Positions 11,188 to 22,480 of a stretch of 64,000 nt of DNA are shown piece by piece. The stretch lies in contig OUQQ01000022.1 of assembly GCA_900404475.1 (NCBI GenBank), forward strand, positions 1-64,000, in the 5' to 3' direction. The position numbers and the translations under genes were made by a program. Source of the stretch: Spongospora subterranea (lineage: Eukaryota > Endomyxa > Phytomyxea > Plasmodiophorida > Plasmodiophoridae). The stretch's first letter is position 1. Every line of letters begins with the position of its first letter. The notes under the pieces were generated by a model, which saw only the letters and a program-made list of their open reading frames with translations, made no database searches and was not told the origin of the DNA.

Positions 11188-12401
11188 TCAAAGTCTGCTC
11201 TTGGTCGGCTGACATGCTAGGACAGGTTCAATGAATAACTTTTGATGTTGTTTCGAACAGTCTAAATACCTGGTACAAAGGCCGCCTACCTGGTTCACCA
11301 ATAAACCTAAATCGGTGTCGACCAATGAATGGCGAGCATGTTCCACCACAACGCGAAGATGTTTGGCATATTCATGGCAATCATTTGCCATTTGACGAGC
11401 CACATTAACGATGCTTTTTTTCATTTCAATAACGGCTTCAGAATTCTGTTGCGCAATTTCTGTCAGCTGAAATTGTAAAAGAGATTAGCCATGCATTCTA
11501 CATTCACAACGCTTTCTTGTCGAGGCTCAATATTAACAGTCAGCATTGATTTATCAGCCAGAGACTTTGCTGATATAGGTCGTAATGACTCGATGAAGAT
11601 TCCACGATCAACGCTCATGTCCACAATTTTGCAAAGCGTTCCGACCTGCAGAAAATTAGACCTCAGGTTTAAACTTATTCATTACGCTTTCTACTTGATA
11701 TATGTCATTGATGTGCGGAATATCTACAAATTGTGATGCGATCATATCACGATCGATAGAATGAGGCATCGGAATGGCCGGTATCCGGCACTTTATACCG
11801 TTGACCATGGCGTACCTGATTCTGCGCTCTCCCAGAACACCAGGAGGAGGGCGAACGAGAAACGCTCCGATCATAGAGTGATTCTGAAGATGCATATCCG
11901 TTGCGATTTTGTTATACAAGGATTCTGCAATGTATATGATCAGGCGATTACGGATAGCAGAAACCGTTATGGTGAAGAGCAGTCTGACCATGGATTTTCA
12001 GTTGAACAGTGAGCCCTGGGAGAAGCGGTCTATGCGCTAAAGGTAGGGCAACGACATGGGATGGTGTCGGACTCGAATTAACCTGGCCAATGGCAGATGA
12101 GAAGACTGTGGGCATCCTTGAAACCACTTACCTCAGTCGTCATTGAGCGTCTCATACAGGAGCGGCGTAATATGGGAGTTGATCTTAATTGCGACCGCGG
12201 CATTCGGCGAGGAAGCACGTGAATAGTAGGAGCCGCTACGTCCGGTTTAAAACCAATTCGTTGAATTATATATGATAACAAACCGGGTCGGAAAGGCGGC
12301 GTTCGCAAGAACGTCTTACGGACAGTACCCGAAATTGGCGACATGTTCATGCGAATGACCATTTGATGATCTGGTGATGACGATAACAGGTGTTTGAACA
12401 A
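11188..12401 (-). CDS. Possible Lon N-terminal (LAN)-like domain protein without AAA module
   Basis: Exons near 12401-12144 (Arg-rich leader, strong GTAAGT donor), 11991-11706, 11656-11512 and 11469-11188 carry coding signal. The middle reads SMIGAFLVR ... INDIYQ|VGTLCKIVDM ... FIESLRP. This resembles the GAFL and EVG.L..I motifs of the substrate-binding N-domain of mitochondrial Lon. The leader (many Arg, few acids) would suit mitochondrial targeting. No Walker A or protease domain follows before the opposite-strand gene at 11014. The 12401 exon may instead belong to a separate short gene ending at a TGA near 11998. The model and the identity are both tentative. Confidence 0.35.
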
Positions 12402-12633
12402 TACGAAACTGAGTCACAGACCAGGACTGGAAGGAGCGAGACTGTAGTGACTGACCACTCTAGAACATCGACACGATACACATGACATTGGGCAGTCAAA
12501 TGACGAACTGACGGATCACGTGGGAAACGGAAACAGGACGACTTGCTCAAGCGAGGGGTCGTTAGACAGGGGCAACATTAGACAGTCAAGTCATGAACGG
12601 CGCCGTAACGCAACAGGAACTCAGTGACAATGA

Positions 12634-12686
12634 CACTTCTGCATCGCCAGACATTGCTTGGCACTTCTGCATCGCCAGACATTGCT
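12634..12686. repeat. Tandem duplication of 25-28 bp
   Basis: The 25-mer starting CACTTCTGCATCGCC is present at 12634-12658 and 12662-12686. No gene is recognised between 12402 and 12953. Confidence 0.8.
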
Positions 12687-12953
12687 GTGCGAAAATCCAA
12701 CCTGCAATGGCTGCCAATGTCCCCTCATAAATGCGAGCGCTATCGATTGAAATTAGGATCGTAGGCAAAACACTGAATTCTAAAGACGTTTTGTGCTCCA
12801 GATGAATCAAATATATGTAAATTCATATTTGAAAGGTGGAATGAATCGATCCAGACGACTTCACATGAGAGGCAAAAATATCCGGTTCTTATCTGAGTTG
12901 ATTCTGGATTCGCATTGTGATAAAATGATATAAATGGATATTGGATTTAATAG

Positions 12954-14749
12954 CTATAGCTTGCTAGAGGGAGGTCGAAGTAATGGCAAAAGCGCTAATA
13001 GCGATGGGATTGGATAGCGTCGACAAACGGCGACCAATATTGCAAAATAGACAAACGTTGGAACAGGAACAGGCAAATATCGCATTCCCTCGTCAACCTG
13101 CTTCAACGCCAATCGTAAACGCGCTCGAAACATCTCTGGAACCAGATGAATCAATGTAGCGCGTATCAACGTGGCCGACGAGCTCCATATTGCAACATCG
13201 TCATCAACATCTTGCTCTTCATCTTCAGCTGGTTCTGTTTCCGCCCATGACGGCAATTCTACCTGAAGCGCTCCTTTGAACACGGAAAGGAAAACGAATG
13301 ACAAAATGAAGCATGTCAAACAAAACATGAGGTTTCAACTACACTCAGGTGCAAAGCATGGAAAACAAAACGGATTTGAATCCCTAGATATATGTGCAAA
13401 AACGTTCTGCCCAGTAAAATAACTGGAAGTTAATCGAGCCTGATTTAGTCTCCAAAGCGTTAAATGAGCCAAACCCAAACCCGAAACAAATGTACAAAGC
13501 CGTGACGTCAGGAACCAGCGAATACCTTTGACAGCAAATCAGGTTTGCGCTGATGAATCCTGATGAAATCCTGAATGGACGCAGAACCGAACCTGTTTTG
13601 ATCGGCAGACAATTTGAACAAGGATTGAAATTCCTGGTTGGTTCGACCCAAAGCATCCATCAGTGCCTGACTGCAGATCAGCGCCCTGACAGGTGATTCT
13701 TCCCGCGATATTCCTGGCAGACGGAGGCCGAAATGTCGCTGTAACGTTAACCTACGCCAGGGAAGCGTTGGGGACAAGCAAGATGACTGACAAAACAGCA
13801 AGGAATATACCTGGCAATTAGGTCGAAGACCTGGATAAGATTATAGTCTTGCCCGACCATGAGTTCTAGTTGAGCGACAAATGCTGCTCGCTCTTCATCG
13901 GATAAATTGGGACGTAGGACCTACATAGAATGCGTCAACGTATAGCACAACGACTGCAGAAAACGGTCTGAAATCGATAAAAGATCACTGTGTCGCGCAC
14001 ACACACAGTCGACTAAGTAGAAACGGGCCAAATAACAACAACATTTTGGGATTGGGAGGCAATAGTCGAGTCGGATATGCGATCAAACACTGTTTTGAGT
14101 GACCACAGAAAGTTGAGTGTGTGTAGCTTAGGACCAAGCGTGACCATACCAGAGGAGTTCTAGAGCGGGTTAGCAATCGGACGCTGGGCAGTAATCGAGC
14201 TTTATTTGGGCCAATATGGAGCGCCATTTTATTACTAACTACGGCCGCCTAAAATTTTCATTTTAAAAACACTTCGTTGAGAGCAGCGAATGCCGCAAAC
14301 TTACGATGTGGTCGTATTGATGTTGTGTTAAAGTACGGGCGAATCGATAAAATGCTCCTGGAGTTGACACTAGAATTAGATCGCCCGGGCGAATTCGTTC
14401 TAGACACGGTTCGGCAGCCAGCTCCTCCGCGTTCAGAACATCACGGTCAAGGGATAGGCTGGCTGGCGACACAACACGCACCACAGCCTGGGTTAAATCA
14501 TGTAGATCGACGTTGGGCATAGGACCGCTTCTAAATCCCAGGACGGGTTGGCACAATTACCGGTATTTAAGTGGAAAAGCGGCACCAGGCCGCCAAGAGT
14601 GCAGTGTTTCTGCGTGTAGTGTCTGTAGGCTTTGGCGCCATGAAGCTGGCCCCATGAAACTGGGGATGCTCGAGCATATGGAAAACGCCAATCAGAAAAA
14701 CTAAAATTACGACCAAGTAGTATGCGGTTTCATTTTGCAAGCTGTCCAC
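12954..14749 (-). CDS. Permuted-papain-fold (YiiX/NlpC-P60-like) enzyme with C-terminal SKL
   Basis: Well-supported exons are 14305 up to at least 14541, 14150-14248, 13811-13920, 13526-13751 and 12954-13262, all joining in frame with GT-AG introns. Family hallmarks are RPGDLILVSTPGAFYRFAR, the histidine in QYDHI, LHIGPNKARLLP, LVLRPNLSDEERAAFV and the cysteine in ALICSQALMDALG. These are the His and Cys of circularly permuted papain-like amidases. The C-terminal part has a hydrophobic stretch and ends SSKL, a canonical peroxisomal PTS1. A first exon (14749 to about 14672) encoding a hydrophobic anchor (YYLVVILVFLIGVF) may be spliced on. If so, the protein would carry both an anchor and a PTS1. 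Substrate unknown; family members cleave amide or acyl bonds. Confidence 0.75.
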
Positions 14750-14762
14750 CAGTTATCTGTCA

Positions 14763-15035
14763 AATAGCCATGACAAGTTCTCTGGTGGCAAAATCCTGAC
14801 GAGGGGCGAAGGCAGGGCGACGGAAGCGTTGACATGGTCACCCCGCTTGAATGTCGGTGAATGGCACCGAGTTGCGTATAACAACTTTGCCCCAATTATC
14901 CAGGAAAAAACTTGTTCGCTTATCACTACCACACCGGATGAGGCTCCTGTAATCCAGGCTCGCCGGAAGCTGCATCGTACATTGGCGACAAAGTCCACGG
15001 ATTCCACGTATCATACGAATTTTGTGTGGGATTGA
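14763..15035 (+). CDS. Candidate 3' exon of a small unrecognised gene
   Basis: An open plus-strand frame from an acceptor-like TAG near 14769 to a stop at 15033-15035 encodes about 88 residues. It includes LNVGEWHRVAYNNFAPIIQ and ends THTNFVWD-like (YHTNFVWD). The composition looks more natural than that of the opposite frames, but no start codon is in frame. A donor candidate near 14716 would extend it upstream across the start of the permuted-papain gene. Function unknown. Confidence 0.3.
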   Translation, partial: NSHDKFSGGKILTRGEGRATEALTWSPRLNVGEWHRVAYNNFAPIIQEKTCSLITTTPDEAPVIQARRKLHRTLATKSTDSTYHTNFVWD

Positions 15036-15138
15036 TGATGGATCGCGAGAAGAATTTCGAGGGTGTTTTCTGTGTTTACAATTCTCTTCTTAATTTTGAT
15101 ACGCCACGATTGGAAAAATAATAAACTTAATTGTGTAT

Positions 15139-15148
15139 NNNNNNNNNN
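15139..15148. other. Assembly gap (10 N)
   Basis: A run of ten N within repeat-rich sequence. The flanking repeats probably caused the break. Confidence 0.95.
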
Positions 15149-15159
15149 ATCTTGTTTGC

Positions 15160-15830
15160 TCTTTAGAGCGCAAGAATGATGACGGTCAGAGAACAGACGG
15201 GAAATGCAGATTTGGGATGTAATTATAGAGATAGAAAGAAAAACATCGAGATTGCTTACAAGGACCTGATGGGGAATCGGAGATGGGCACATGTTCGCTG
15301 TTATCCATTAGAAAAGAGTTAATATTCAACATCACCAGGTCGATGTAAACAATCTCGATGTCCTCTATTACATATTCTTCTTTCCATCACTGTAAATACA
15401 TCCTGAATCTGCATCTCCGTCTGTTCTCTGACCGTCATCATTGCAATGAATTTCTGCATTTTTTGTACATTCTTGCGCTCTAACCACGCCCCGCACTACA
15501 CTGGAATCGCATTCTCAATGATCTTGTTATGCTTATAAAATTGATACGACTTCGCCACATCATCTTGTCCTTTGATGACTGCTGGTACTATACGAGGTTT
15601 CATCAAAGGTGAATTGATCAGAGTCTGTCGAACTATCTGCCGAACTAATACCTCCTGGAAGATCGGCGTAACGCATGCTTACTCTTATTCCAACGTTTGA
15701 AAGACAAAGGATTTTCCTTTCGATACTTAGCTAACATCTTCTCCGTTATCAATATTAACCGACGCGACCCCATTGCTAGACCGATCAAACCTCCCGTTTA
15801 TTATTCCTTTCTTCCCTTCAGAATTACAGC
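15160..15830 (+). mobile_element. Degraded reverse-transcriptase element (Penelope-like), plus-strand copy
   Basis: Plus-strand frames interrupted by stops include RGFIKGELIRVCRT at about 15594-15635. A shifted frame follows at 15690-15765 (RLKDKGFSFRYLANIFSV). The FIKGELIR block and the downstream block are typical of the C-terminal side of Penelope-type RTs. Bases about 15160-15270 are the diverged inverse of about 15330-15450. The copy is non-functional. Confidence 0.5.
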
Positions 15831-16009
15831 AGGATCTGCAAGAGTTGGTAAAGCTACTGAATCGCCACCCATGGACGCAGAAAGCTTAACTACAAATCCT
15901 ACTGGTCTATAAAAAGAACTCGAACGTGCTAGCACTAAGCAGTTCATCGAATATCTCGACAGAACAAGCCCTGGTAATTCGAAACAACGCATGAAGCAAC
16001 TTCGCAATT

Positions 16010-16700
16010 AGGAATAATAAACGGGAGTAATCGTTTGATCGGTCTACTCGTCGGTTAATATTAATAATGGAGAAGATGTTAGCTAGGCATCGATAGAAAA
16101 ATCCTCTGTCTTTCAACCTTTGAAATTAAAGTAACCATGCAGTACCTCGGTCTTCTGTAGAGGTATTAGTTCGACGAACTAGGTTGGGTGCGAAGAGTGT
16201 GGAGGAAGATACTGAAATGTGCTTATTGATTTGGCGTAAGATTTAAACGAAATGGCTCCTTCGTAGGATTTCAGGATTGTCAGGTCCAGGAAATCGACTT
16301 GTTCAGTTGAAAAGTTCCAGGTGAGATCTGTTTTGAATTGCTGAGATACATTTCTACGGGTCTCTTCAGTCCTAGCATTCCAATTTTTTTCCTGAGCTGC
16401 AAGACCAGCATCTATTGTCAATACACTCATCTTCGAACATTCCTCATATAAAATAGGATTGCATTGCTTTAGATCAGCTTTTTGATCAGACAGCGGTTCC
16501 AGATGACACGATAAAAAACGATCGTCGGAGTCCGAGCCCCAATGTACTTGGGAAAACAATCTTTCATATTCGGGGAATTCCGGTGATAGGCCAATTCGCT
16601 ATGATCCTGACCACGTATCATTTTGACCTCACCGAGATATTCACTTCGACTTGATCTGATTCTGAATTTCAACGAAGAGGGTTTTCGAGACCCAGAACCG
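16010..16700 (-). mobile_element. Degraded reverse-transcriptase element (Penelope-like), minus-strand copy
   Basis: The minus-strand frame 16559-16179 contains EQVDFLDLTILKSYEGAISF and STFQYLPPHSSHPT, the FLDL...YxYLxxxSxHP pattern of Penelope-like RTs. It stops and resumes in other frames to RLKDRGFFYRCLANIFSI at about 16110-16030. The 16010-16125 part is a diverged inverted copy of 15690-15815. The two remnants are therefore related and lie in opposite orientation. Confidence 0.55.
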
Positions 16701-16970
16701 ATGTTTGGCAGTCAACGAGATGCCCTCGACGATGACTGGCTCCAAGTCTGATAACGTGACCGCCCAGTGTAACGACAGTAACGACCGACGACAATTTGGT
16801 CGGTCACAGACTTGGTATCGTGAATCCCTGCATGAGTTGACGGGCGCGGACTCCGTTCTGCTGGCGCATTCCCTAAGAACCGTCTCGCCGCCTGCAATTC
16901 CCGTGATAGCCAAAGCGATTCGCATTTCACCACGAAAGCTTGGCGCTATTGATTGAGGCAACGTTTATTG

Positions 16971-17840
16971 ATGCAGTTCGCCCGGCCACCAATGGTGAAC
17001 CATGAACCTGTCGCTTCACAATCGATGGCGGCACCGTTGGCTGAAGTGACCATCGCCTCGGAGGGTGAAGCCCCGCTACCGTCGAAACCGTGCCTACGTG
17101 CCGTGGAAAGTCTCCTAGCGAACACGAACGGCGATTATTTTTCGCGCCCCGTTGACTGGAATGAGATGCAGATCCCAGAGTACCCAAAAATCGTGAAATC
17201 CCCAATGGACTTAGGGACTATCAAGTCCCGATTGGATTCGGCGTGGTATTCCAGTTTCGCTGCGTTCGCAGCTGACGTGCAATTGGTCTGGGACAATGCC
17301 AAACTGTTCAACGAGCCTGGCTCGGAAGTTCATGAAGCGGCCATCCAGATGGAGGATATCTGGAGCAGGAAAAAAATGCACCTCAAGAAGATGGCCACGA
17401 AGATGGGAAAGGAAACCCCAATCTCAATACCGTTAGCTAAAGCCATATCTGTACAACCGAAACGGTCTACTCCTTCCAGGAACCCGGCTCGTGACGTAAC
17501 AAGTATCAAGAAGCAGAGAATAGAACCTTATCGGTCTGTCAAAACCAAACCGATTTCAAACGGAAAACCCAAAGAAGAGGACGGCGATAGGATTGAGGCC
17601 GCCATAGCCTCGAGAAAATTGGTAATTGAAGAACTCCGATCGCTAAGCGCGGCAGCATCGTCAAATCCAGCCACCAAAGACGCCGCCGCTATCAGGGCCC
17701 GAGAACTGGATATAGAGGAACTCAGAATCAGGTGTAGAGAGGCCGAGACCACAGCCAGGGCTGAGCTTGCGAAAAAAATGCTCGACCAAGGATTAAACAT
17801 ACACGAAATTACGGAAGCGATGGATCATATATTTTCATAA
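16971..17840 (+). CDS. Single-bromodomain protein
   Basis: An uninterrupted frame of 290 codons from ATG 16971 (ATG 16992 is also possible). A bromodomain spans about residues 35-135: YFSRPVDWNEMQIPEYPKIV, PMDLGTIKSRL and the acetyl-lysine-binding loop WDNAKLFNEPGSEVHEAA with its conserved Asn. A basic linker with Lys/Arg clusters follows. A C-terminal helical coiled region (ELDIEELRIRCREAETTARA) ends at residue 290. The layout is like BET-related or plant GTE proteins reduced to one bromodomain. It should read acetylated histones in the nucleus. No introns. Confidence 0.85.
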   Translation: MQFARPPMVNHEPVASQSMAAPLAEVTIASEGEAPLPSKPCLRAVESLLANTNGDYFSRPVDWNEMQIPEYPKIVKSPMDLGTIKSRLDSAWYSSFAAFAADVQLVWDNAKLFNEPGSEVHEAAIQMEDIWSRKKMHLKKMATKMGKETPISIPLAKAISVQPKRSTPSRNPARDVTSIKKQRIEPYRSVKTKPISNGKPKEEDGDRIEAAIASRKLVIEELRSLSAAASSNPATKDAAAIRARELDIEELRIRCREAETTARAELAKKMLDQGLNIHEITEAMDHIFS

Positions 17841-17920
17841 TATAACGAAATTATTGTAATTGTAAATCAGGGAAGTTGTTAAATCGATTGTCAAAACCCA
17901 AATATTATTATATATTATGT

Positions 17921-20900
17921 CTAAGATGGGGGGGCCAACATTTCGGCGACCAGCATGGCGTTATTTTCTAGCGCCCGATCTCGTGGTGTTTGGCCTTGAT
18001 GGTCAGTCACGTGAGGTGTGACCTCATGCTGATGGAGTATGTACTGTACCGCCAAAACATGATTGTGTTCAGCAGCGAGATGGAGGGCCGTTGAACCATC
18101 CAGTGGTCGAGCAAAGACGGGCGATGCGCCTCCTGCCAGAGCGGACATCATTTCGGAGAGATCACCGCGATTACTGGACTCTAATAGCTATTCGTAAAAT
18201 AAATTGCTACATATGATGTGAGAGAAAACAACTCCTGAAATACCAGTTCGTTCTGTATCTGTCCGTCTAAGATGATGTACTTTCTTCTGACGTACTTATC
18301 CTTAATGAAGGCCTCCTTAACATGACGTGGAGATTTCGGGCATGGCTTGACACCTGGATCTATAAGAGCTGCTTCCCATACCGCATTAAATCGAGCGTTT
18401 CCGATGGCAAGCAGAAGCTACAATCTGGTTTAATATATGTTGACGCAGGTTAAAATTGCACAGAACGCTAACCTGGAGCGTATCTACATTAATGTCATCC
18501 AATGTTAAAGATCGAACCTTGGACATATGCGAGCCTAGCGATCGATGTATCCCGCTACATTCAATGCAGATAATAATGCAATGATTAACTGATGACCATT
18601 CTGGCCCTTCAGCGCAACAGTCAGCGCAGATACTGTTGGAAACAAAAAGTTAACATCGTTTTTGACGATAGAGAAATCTGAACACCTGTTAGCTGTCAGC
18701 AACAGACTGATCAAATCATCTTTCTTCTCAATCCGTTGGCGTTCTGAAGAGAACGATAGCTTCCTACGATGTTGTTCAGGCGCTGTTGAAATCAGGTTTA
18801 GAGAATCCTATTGTGACATGACGAAGACATTCGCATACGTTTTGACCGCGTTGAAAGCATGAATCCAGTGCATGCTAGAATAACCGAAATCCAGGATTGA
18901 ACGTCAGCGTCGGATTCACCCTAACAGTTTTCTCAGATTGACCATCACTGCTTTGAACTGTTCTTGAACCTGAAGTGTATACACCCTCCGATTTGGACTT
19001 ATAATCTCAAAACAATATGGAAGCTGATTGTGATTCGCCTCACTCGGGCCTGGAAGAAGCCGAACAACGCAGATCAGGATGTTGGTGACGAATTCTGGGA
19101 TGAGGCCCATGCCAATATCGGCTGACGATTTCGATTTTGGATCAACAGGACGATAACTAATGATTATACAATGAAAAACAAGAAATGGTTGACTTTGGCA
19201 TCGTACTAATAGAGCTGGCCTTCTTCAAGTACAAACCTAGAGGTTGTTCAGTTATGATAAATTGTCGGTCAAACAAATAAATTACCAACGACGTTTCCAG
19301 TCCTTTTTAATACTGGAGCTGAGTTTCAGGAGATATCCTGCTTTGGAGATAACGACACGAGACATGTGACGCGATGAATTCAGCGAATCTGAATATGTAG
19401 TGTCAGCACAAGGGACCAGTTTGAAACAGTTCTCATACCGGAGATCATAGATAATGATTGCCTTCTGTTCATCCGCAAGGAAGAAGAAGTCACTGGGCGA
19501 GATTCTGGCGATATGCTATGTGACCGCGGCCAATCTGGAAAATAACAACTTATGAGATTCGTCAGACAGACGATGGCAGTCATGTACCAGCACTCCCCAA
19601 AGATTTCTGCAGCTTCTGCCTGGATATTATTACTTCTTTTTGCAGCTGATTAAAAAAATCCATTTTTTTCTGGACAATTACCTAGCATGAATTATTAGAT
19701 CATATTCAGCTTAAAAAATCCAGATGACGAAACCTGAATTTCCTTGGCAACAGGATTCATTGACAAAGACAGCTCATGGCCGGAATGAAAAAATGCCAGG
19801 AACGCATACTGACATGAACAGATTCCTGAGCCAAAACATATGGATACATGTCGACCTAGCCTGAACTGAGACGCACCTTCCAGCAATTCCATCTTCCGGA
19901 TGGAGACTAAACTGTTAAGGTCTGTTACCTGTGTAGGTTAGCGACAGGAGTTGCAAAGAACATGCGAACTTTACGAACATGATCAAAGGCAGCCATCTGA
20001 AACTTTTTCTTCAACGCTTGTAATTTTTCCTGTTCTTGAGTTTGGATCATTTTGTTCAGGACCTTCCTGACGACCCCTTGAGACGCTGCTGGTGTATGAA
20101 GAACTTTCAGCAACATTTGCTCATATTCGTCCCACATTCGATGAAGTTGAACACTGGCGGCTTTTACCGGAGCCAAGTGTCTTGTACGGAAATCGGCGAT
20201 TCGTACAAGAAATGTCTTGTCAATTGAAAACACTAGAATATCTTGAAATACTGATAATAATCAAATTGGATAATGCCTCCAAGGAAGAATGGATACGAAG
20301 GATACCTTGGACTTCTTTCAAAATTTCGCCTAGTTTGCGGAAATTCGCGCCTAGCGATAATTTATCATGGTCAGCGCTTTCGATCTCGACATCCCTCCAG
20401 TCGGTACATAATTCCATAGCTAGAGCATTGGCCACAATTGCGTATTGGGAACCGACCTCGCAGAACTGTACTCCTGTAAACAGCGAACATGAGATAGTGC
20501 GAAATTGACCAATTTTGAAAGAATATCAAGCGAAAAAATTACCTAGCCGCTCAATGTGCTTCAAATGCTTGCCCAAGGCATGAAGTCGACTTTCATGCTC
20601 CGCTAAATCCTTCCAGAAAAAAGGGCTAGGCGGCCCATAACTGCATTACGATTTCAGAATCTGTTCACTGCCTCAAAAATTGGAATGCAGTTACCTGACG
20701 AAAGTTCCTGGCACGTCGGAATACTGCCCCTGGGTAATATCGGCACCCTCAGCGTTGCGAGCTGCTTCTCTGGATTCGTAGTCGCCCTCGAAATGGTCGG
20801 CCCTCGCTAAAGAAAGTTGTGCACGGCCATCAGCTACCTTTTTGGTCAGGCTTCGGTTTTGCTCAAGAACTCTGGAAAGATATTGCGTCATGAAAACTGC

Positions 20901-21121
20901 CCTAAAAGATCCGCTACGAACCTATGTAATTCGTCATCGCGCTGTTCGATTATTTGATGTTGTTCGAACAACTTTTCACGAGCGTGTTGAATGCAGAGAA
21001 TGAGCTCATCGCGCGTCATCGAGTTCAGGTCCTGGCTCAGATACTGTCTCAGGGAGATGGGCGTGCTATTACCATTAGCGTTGGTGGGAGTCTTCGCCGC
21101 CCCGCTCGCCGATGTCGACAT
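17921..21121 (-). CDS. BAR-PH-ArfGAP-ankyrin protein (ACAP/ASAP-like)
   Basis: A multi-exon gene. A leader exon at 21121 down to about 20920 (coiled coil [16 protein letters not shown]) and a second at 20880-20695 precede the BAR domain (20640-19930; [31 protein letters not shown]). The PH domain follows (19520-18900; [19 protein letters not shown]). The ArfGAP zinc finger is at 18640-18480 (CADC-x16-CIEC, then [20 protein letters not shown] with its arginine finger). Ankyrin repeats at 18190-17921 include [12 protein letters not shown]. The last introns join cleanly (CTCCAG to CTTCTG; GAACTG to CTATTA). It would stimulate GTP hydrolysis on Arf at curved membranes. The N-terminal coiled-coil extension before BAR is not standard for ACAPs. 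Confidence 0.85.
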
Positions 21122-21280
21122 GGAGGCAAGCAGCCACTCTGAACTCAGCGTCCGTCACCTGATTCGGATCGGCGTCATCACAGCCCTCGTATTACGAATA
21201 CGGGGAAAAGGGAATGACAAGATTTTTTTAACATAATTATTTATTCTCTCTGTTCAAATAATATTAATCCGACTTTACGG
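21122..21280. promoter_or_regulatory. Likely promoter region of the ArfGAP gene
   Basis: A short gap between the ArfGAP start codon and the next minus-strand gene's 3' end. No specific box could be identified. Confidence 0.3.
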
Positions 21281-21284
21281 ATTT

Positions 21285-22100
21285 AATTTTGACAAATAGT
21301 GTGATCCTCCCTGGCGGTCTCATTCGAGAATCTCTGAAAAAATTGACGCGACATTTGATCAAACTGGTTCATGGACAGGTGGATCGAGTAGGGCTTTGCG
21401 TTACGTTGACTCCATTTTGGACAATGGTAACAGAACACGCTCTATAAAATTAAGTATGACGGTTTTCCAGGGAGGTTACCCGACAGAGTTCAAATTAGAT
21501 ACAATTCTGTCAAAAAGTTTCACCCACGGGCTGCTCAGAGCAAGAGCGTCACCGCACATGAAATGCTCTGATCGGCGTCGCTCCGTTTGGGTTTGTTTGG
21601 CCGAGACTCCATGCTCCTCGGCTGTGTTTTGCGGCGAGACCAAGGTTGANTGGATCGAGTAGGGCTTTGCGTTACGTTGACTCCATTTTGGACAATGGTA
21701 ACAGAACACGCTCTATAAAATTAAGTATGACGGTTTTCCAGGGAGGTTACCCGACAGAGTTCAAATTAGATACAATTCTGTCAAAAAGTTTCACCCACGG
21801 GCTGCTCAGAGCAAGAGCGTCACCGCACATGAAATGCTCTGATCGGCGTCGCTCCGTTTGGGTTTGTTTGGCCGAGACTCCATGCTCCTCGGCTGTGTTT
21901 TGCGGCGAGACCAAGGTTGAATCCACACTATGTTCGAATGCAAGGTCATCATCTGCACTAGCAATGTTTCTACTGAAAATTGTGGCAACAAGAAAAAAGT
22001 GCTCTGAAACAAACGTTTTGATGCCAGAATGCGAGAGTACGTACGACGGTACGAGTGCTAACCGGTGACGAAATTCCGGCAATTGAAGCAAACTCGCCAA
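21285..22100 (-). CDS. Hypothetical protein, disrupted by an assembly-type duplication
   Basis: A minus-strand frame from ATG 22100 (MASLLQLPEFRHRLALVPSY) runs to about 21747. It may splice (GTAACC...TTTATAG) into a frame running through the first duplicate to a stop near 21288 (SMNQFDQMSRQFFQRFSNET). The 270-bp block 21651-21920 is also present at 21379-21649, with a single N between. The real gene probably has one copy. No family recognised. Confidence 0.35.
21379..21920. repeat. Identical tandem copies (about 270 bp) separated by one N
   Basis: Starting TGGATCGAGTAGGGC, the sequence to CAAGGTTGA is repeated without differences that I could find on either side of N at 21650. Identity this complete next to an N points to overlapping contig ends that were abutted instead of merged. 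Confidence 0.85.
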
Positions 22101-22294
22101 AAGGTCGCCGCGCTATGAACATCAAAATCCAAAAAAATGCAGTTCCAAGACAATGCCGATCACAAATAATCCCATCTTGAAAAACCAAGTTCGGCGCCCT
22201 CGCCGCTTGTATGAAGTAATCTGGCGGTCGATGATGCCAAGCTGCAGGCTTGAAAACCGCAGAGCCCAGAATCTAAATTGGATACAGCAGCCGC

Positions 22295-22480
22295 TTAGGC
22301 AAGGAGTTCCCCCTGACTTATGCTAGGGTTCGTCACCGGTGCGGTTGCTACTGGTGAAACACCATCAAGGACGATTCTAACATTGCCTGCTTCTGAAGCG
22401 GCGCTGAAATATAGCGTCCATTTGACACGGTTATTTTCACAAAATTCCCAGCAAAACATGCTGTCACCTGACAGAAAGAG
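22295..22480 (-). CDS. Possible 3' exon with GOLD-like beta fragment
   Basis: An exon after an acceptor (CTTTCTGTCAG) reads SMFCWEFCENNRVKWTLYF and ends NPSISQGELLA at the stop at 22295. The W-x-F-x(4)-V-x-W/F spacing recalls the start of a GOLD domain (p24 or Sec14-like proteins). The rest of the gene upstream could not be traced. Confidence 0.25.
   Translation of the reverse strand, partial: LFLSGDSMFCWEFCENNRVKWTLYFSAASEAGNVRIVLDGVSPVATAPVTNPSISQGELLA

Noticed and set aside
16705..16961. Overlapping open frames on both strands just upstream of the bromodomain gene
   Set aside because: Neither has a recognised domain or joins to a neighbour. Probably the promoter region plus edge of the RT remnant.
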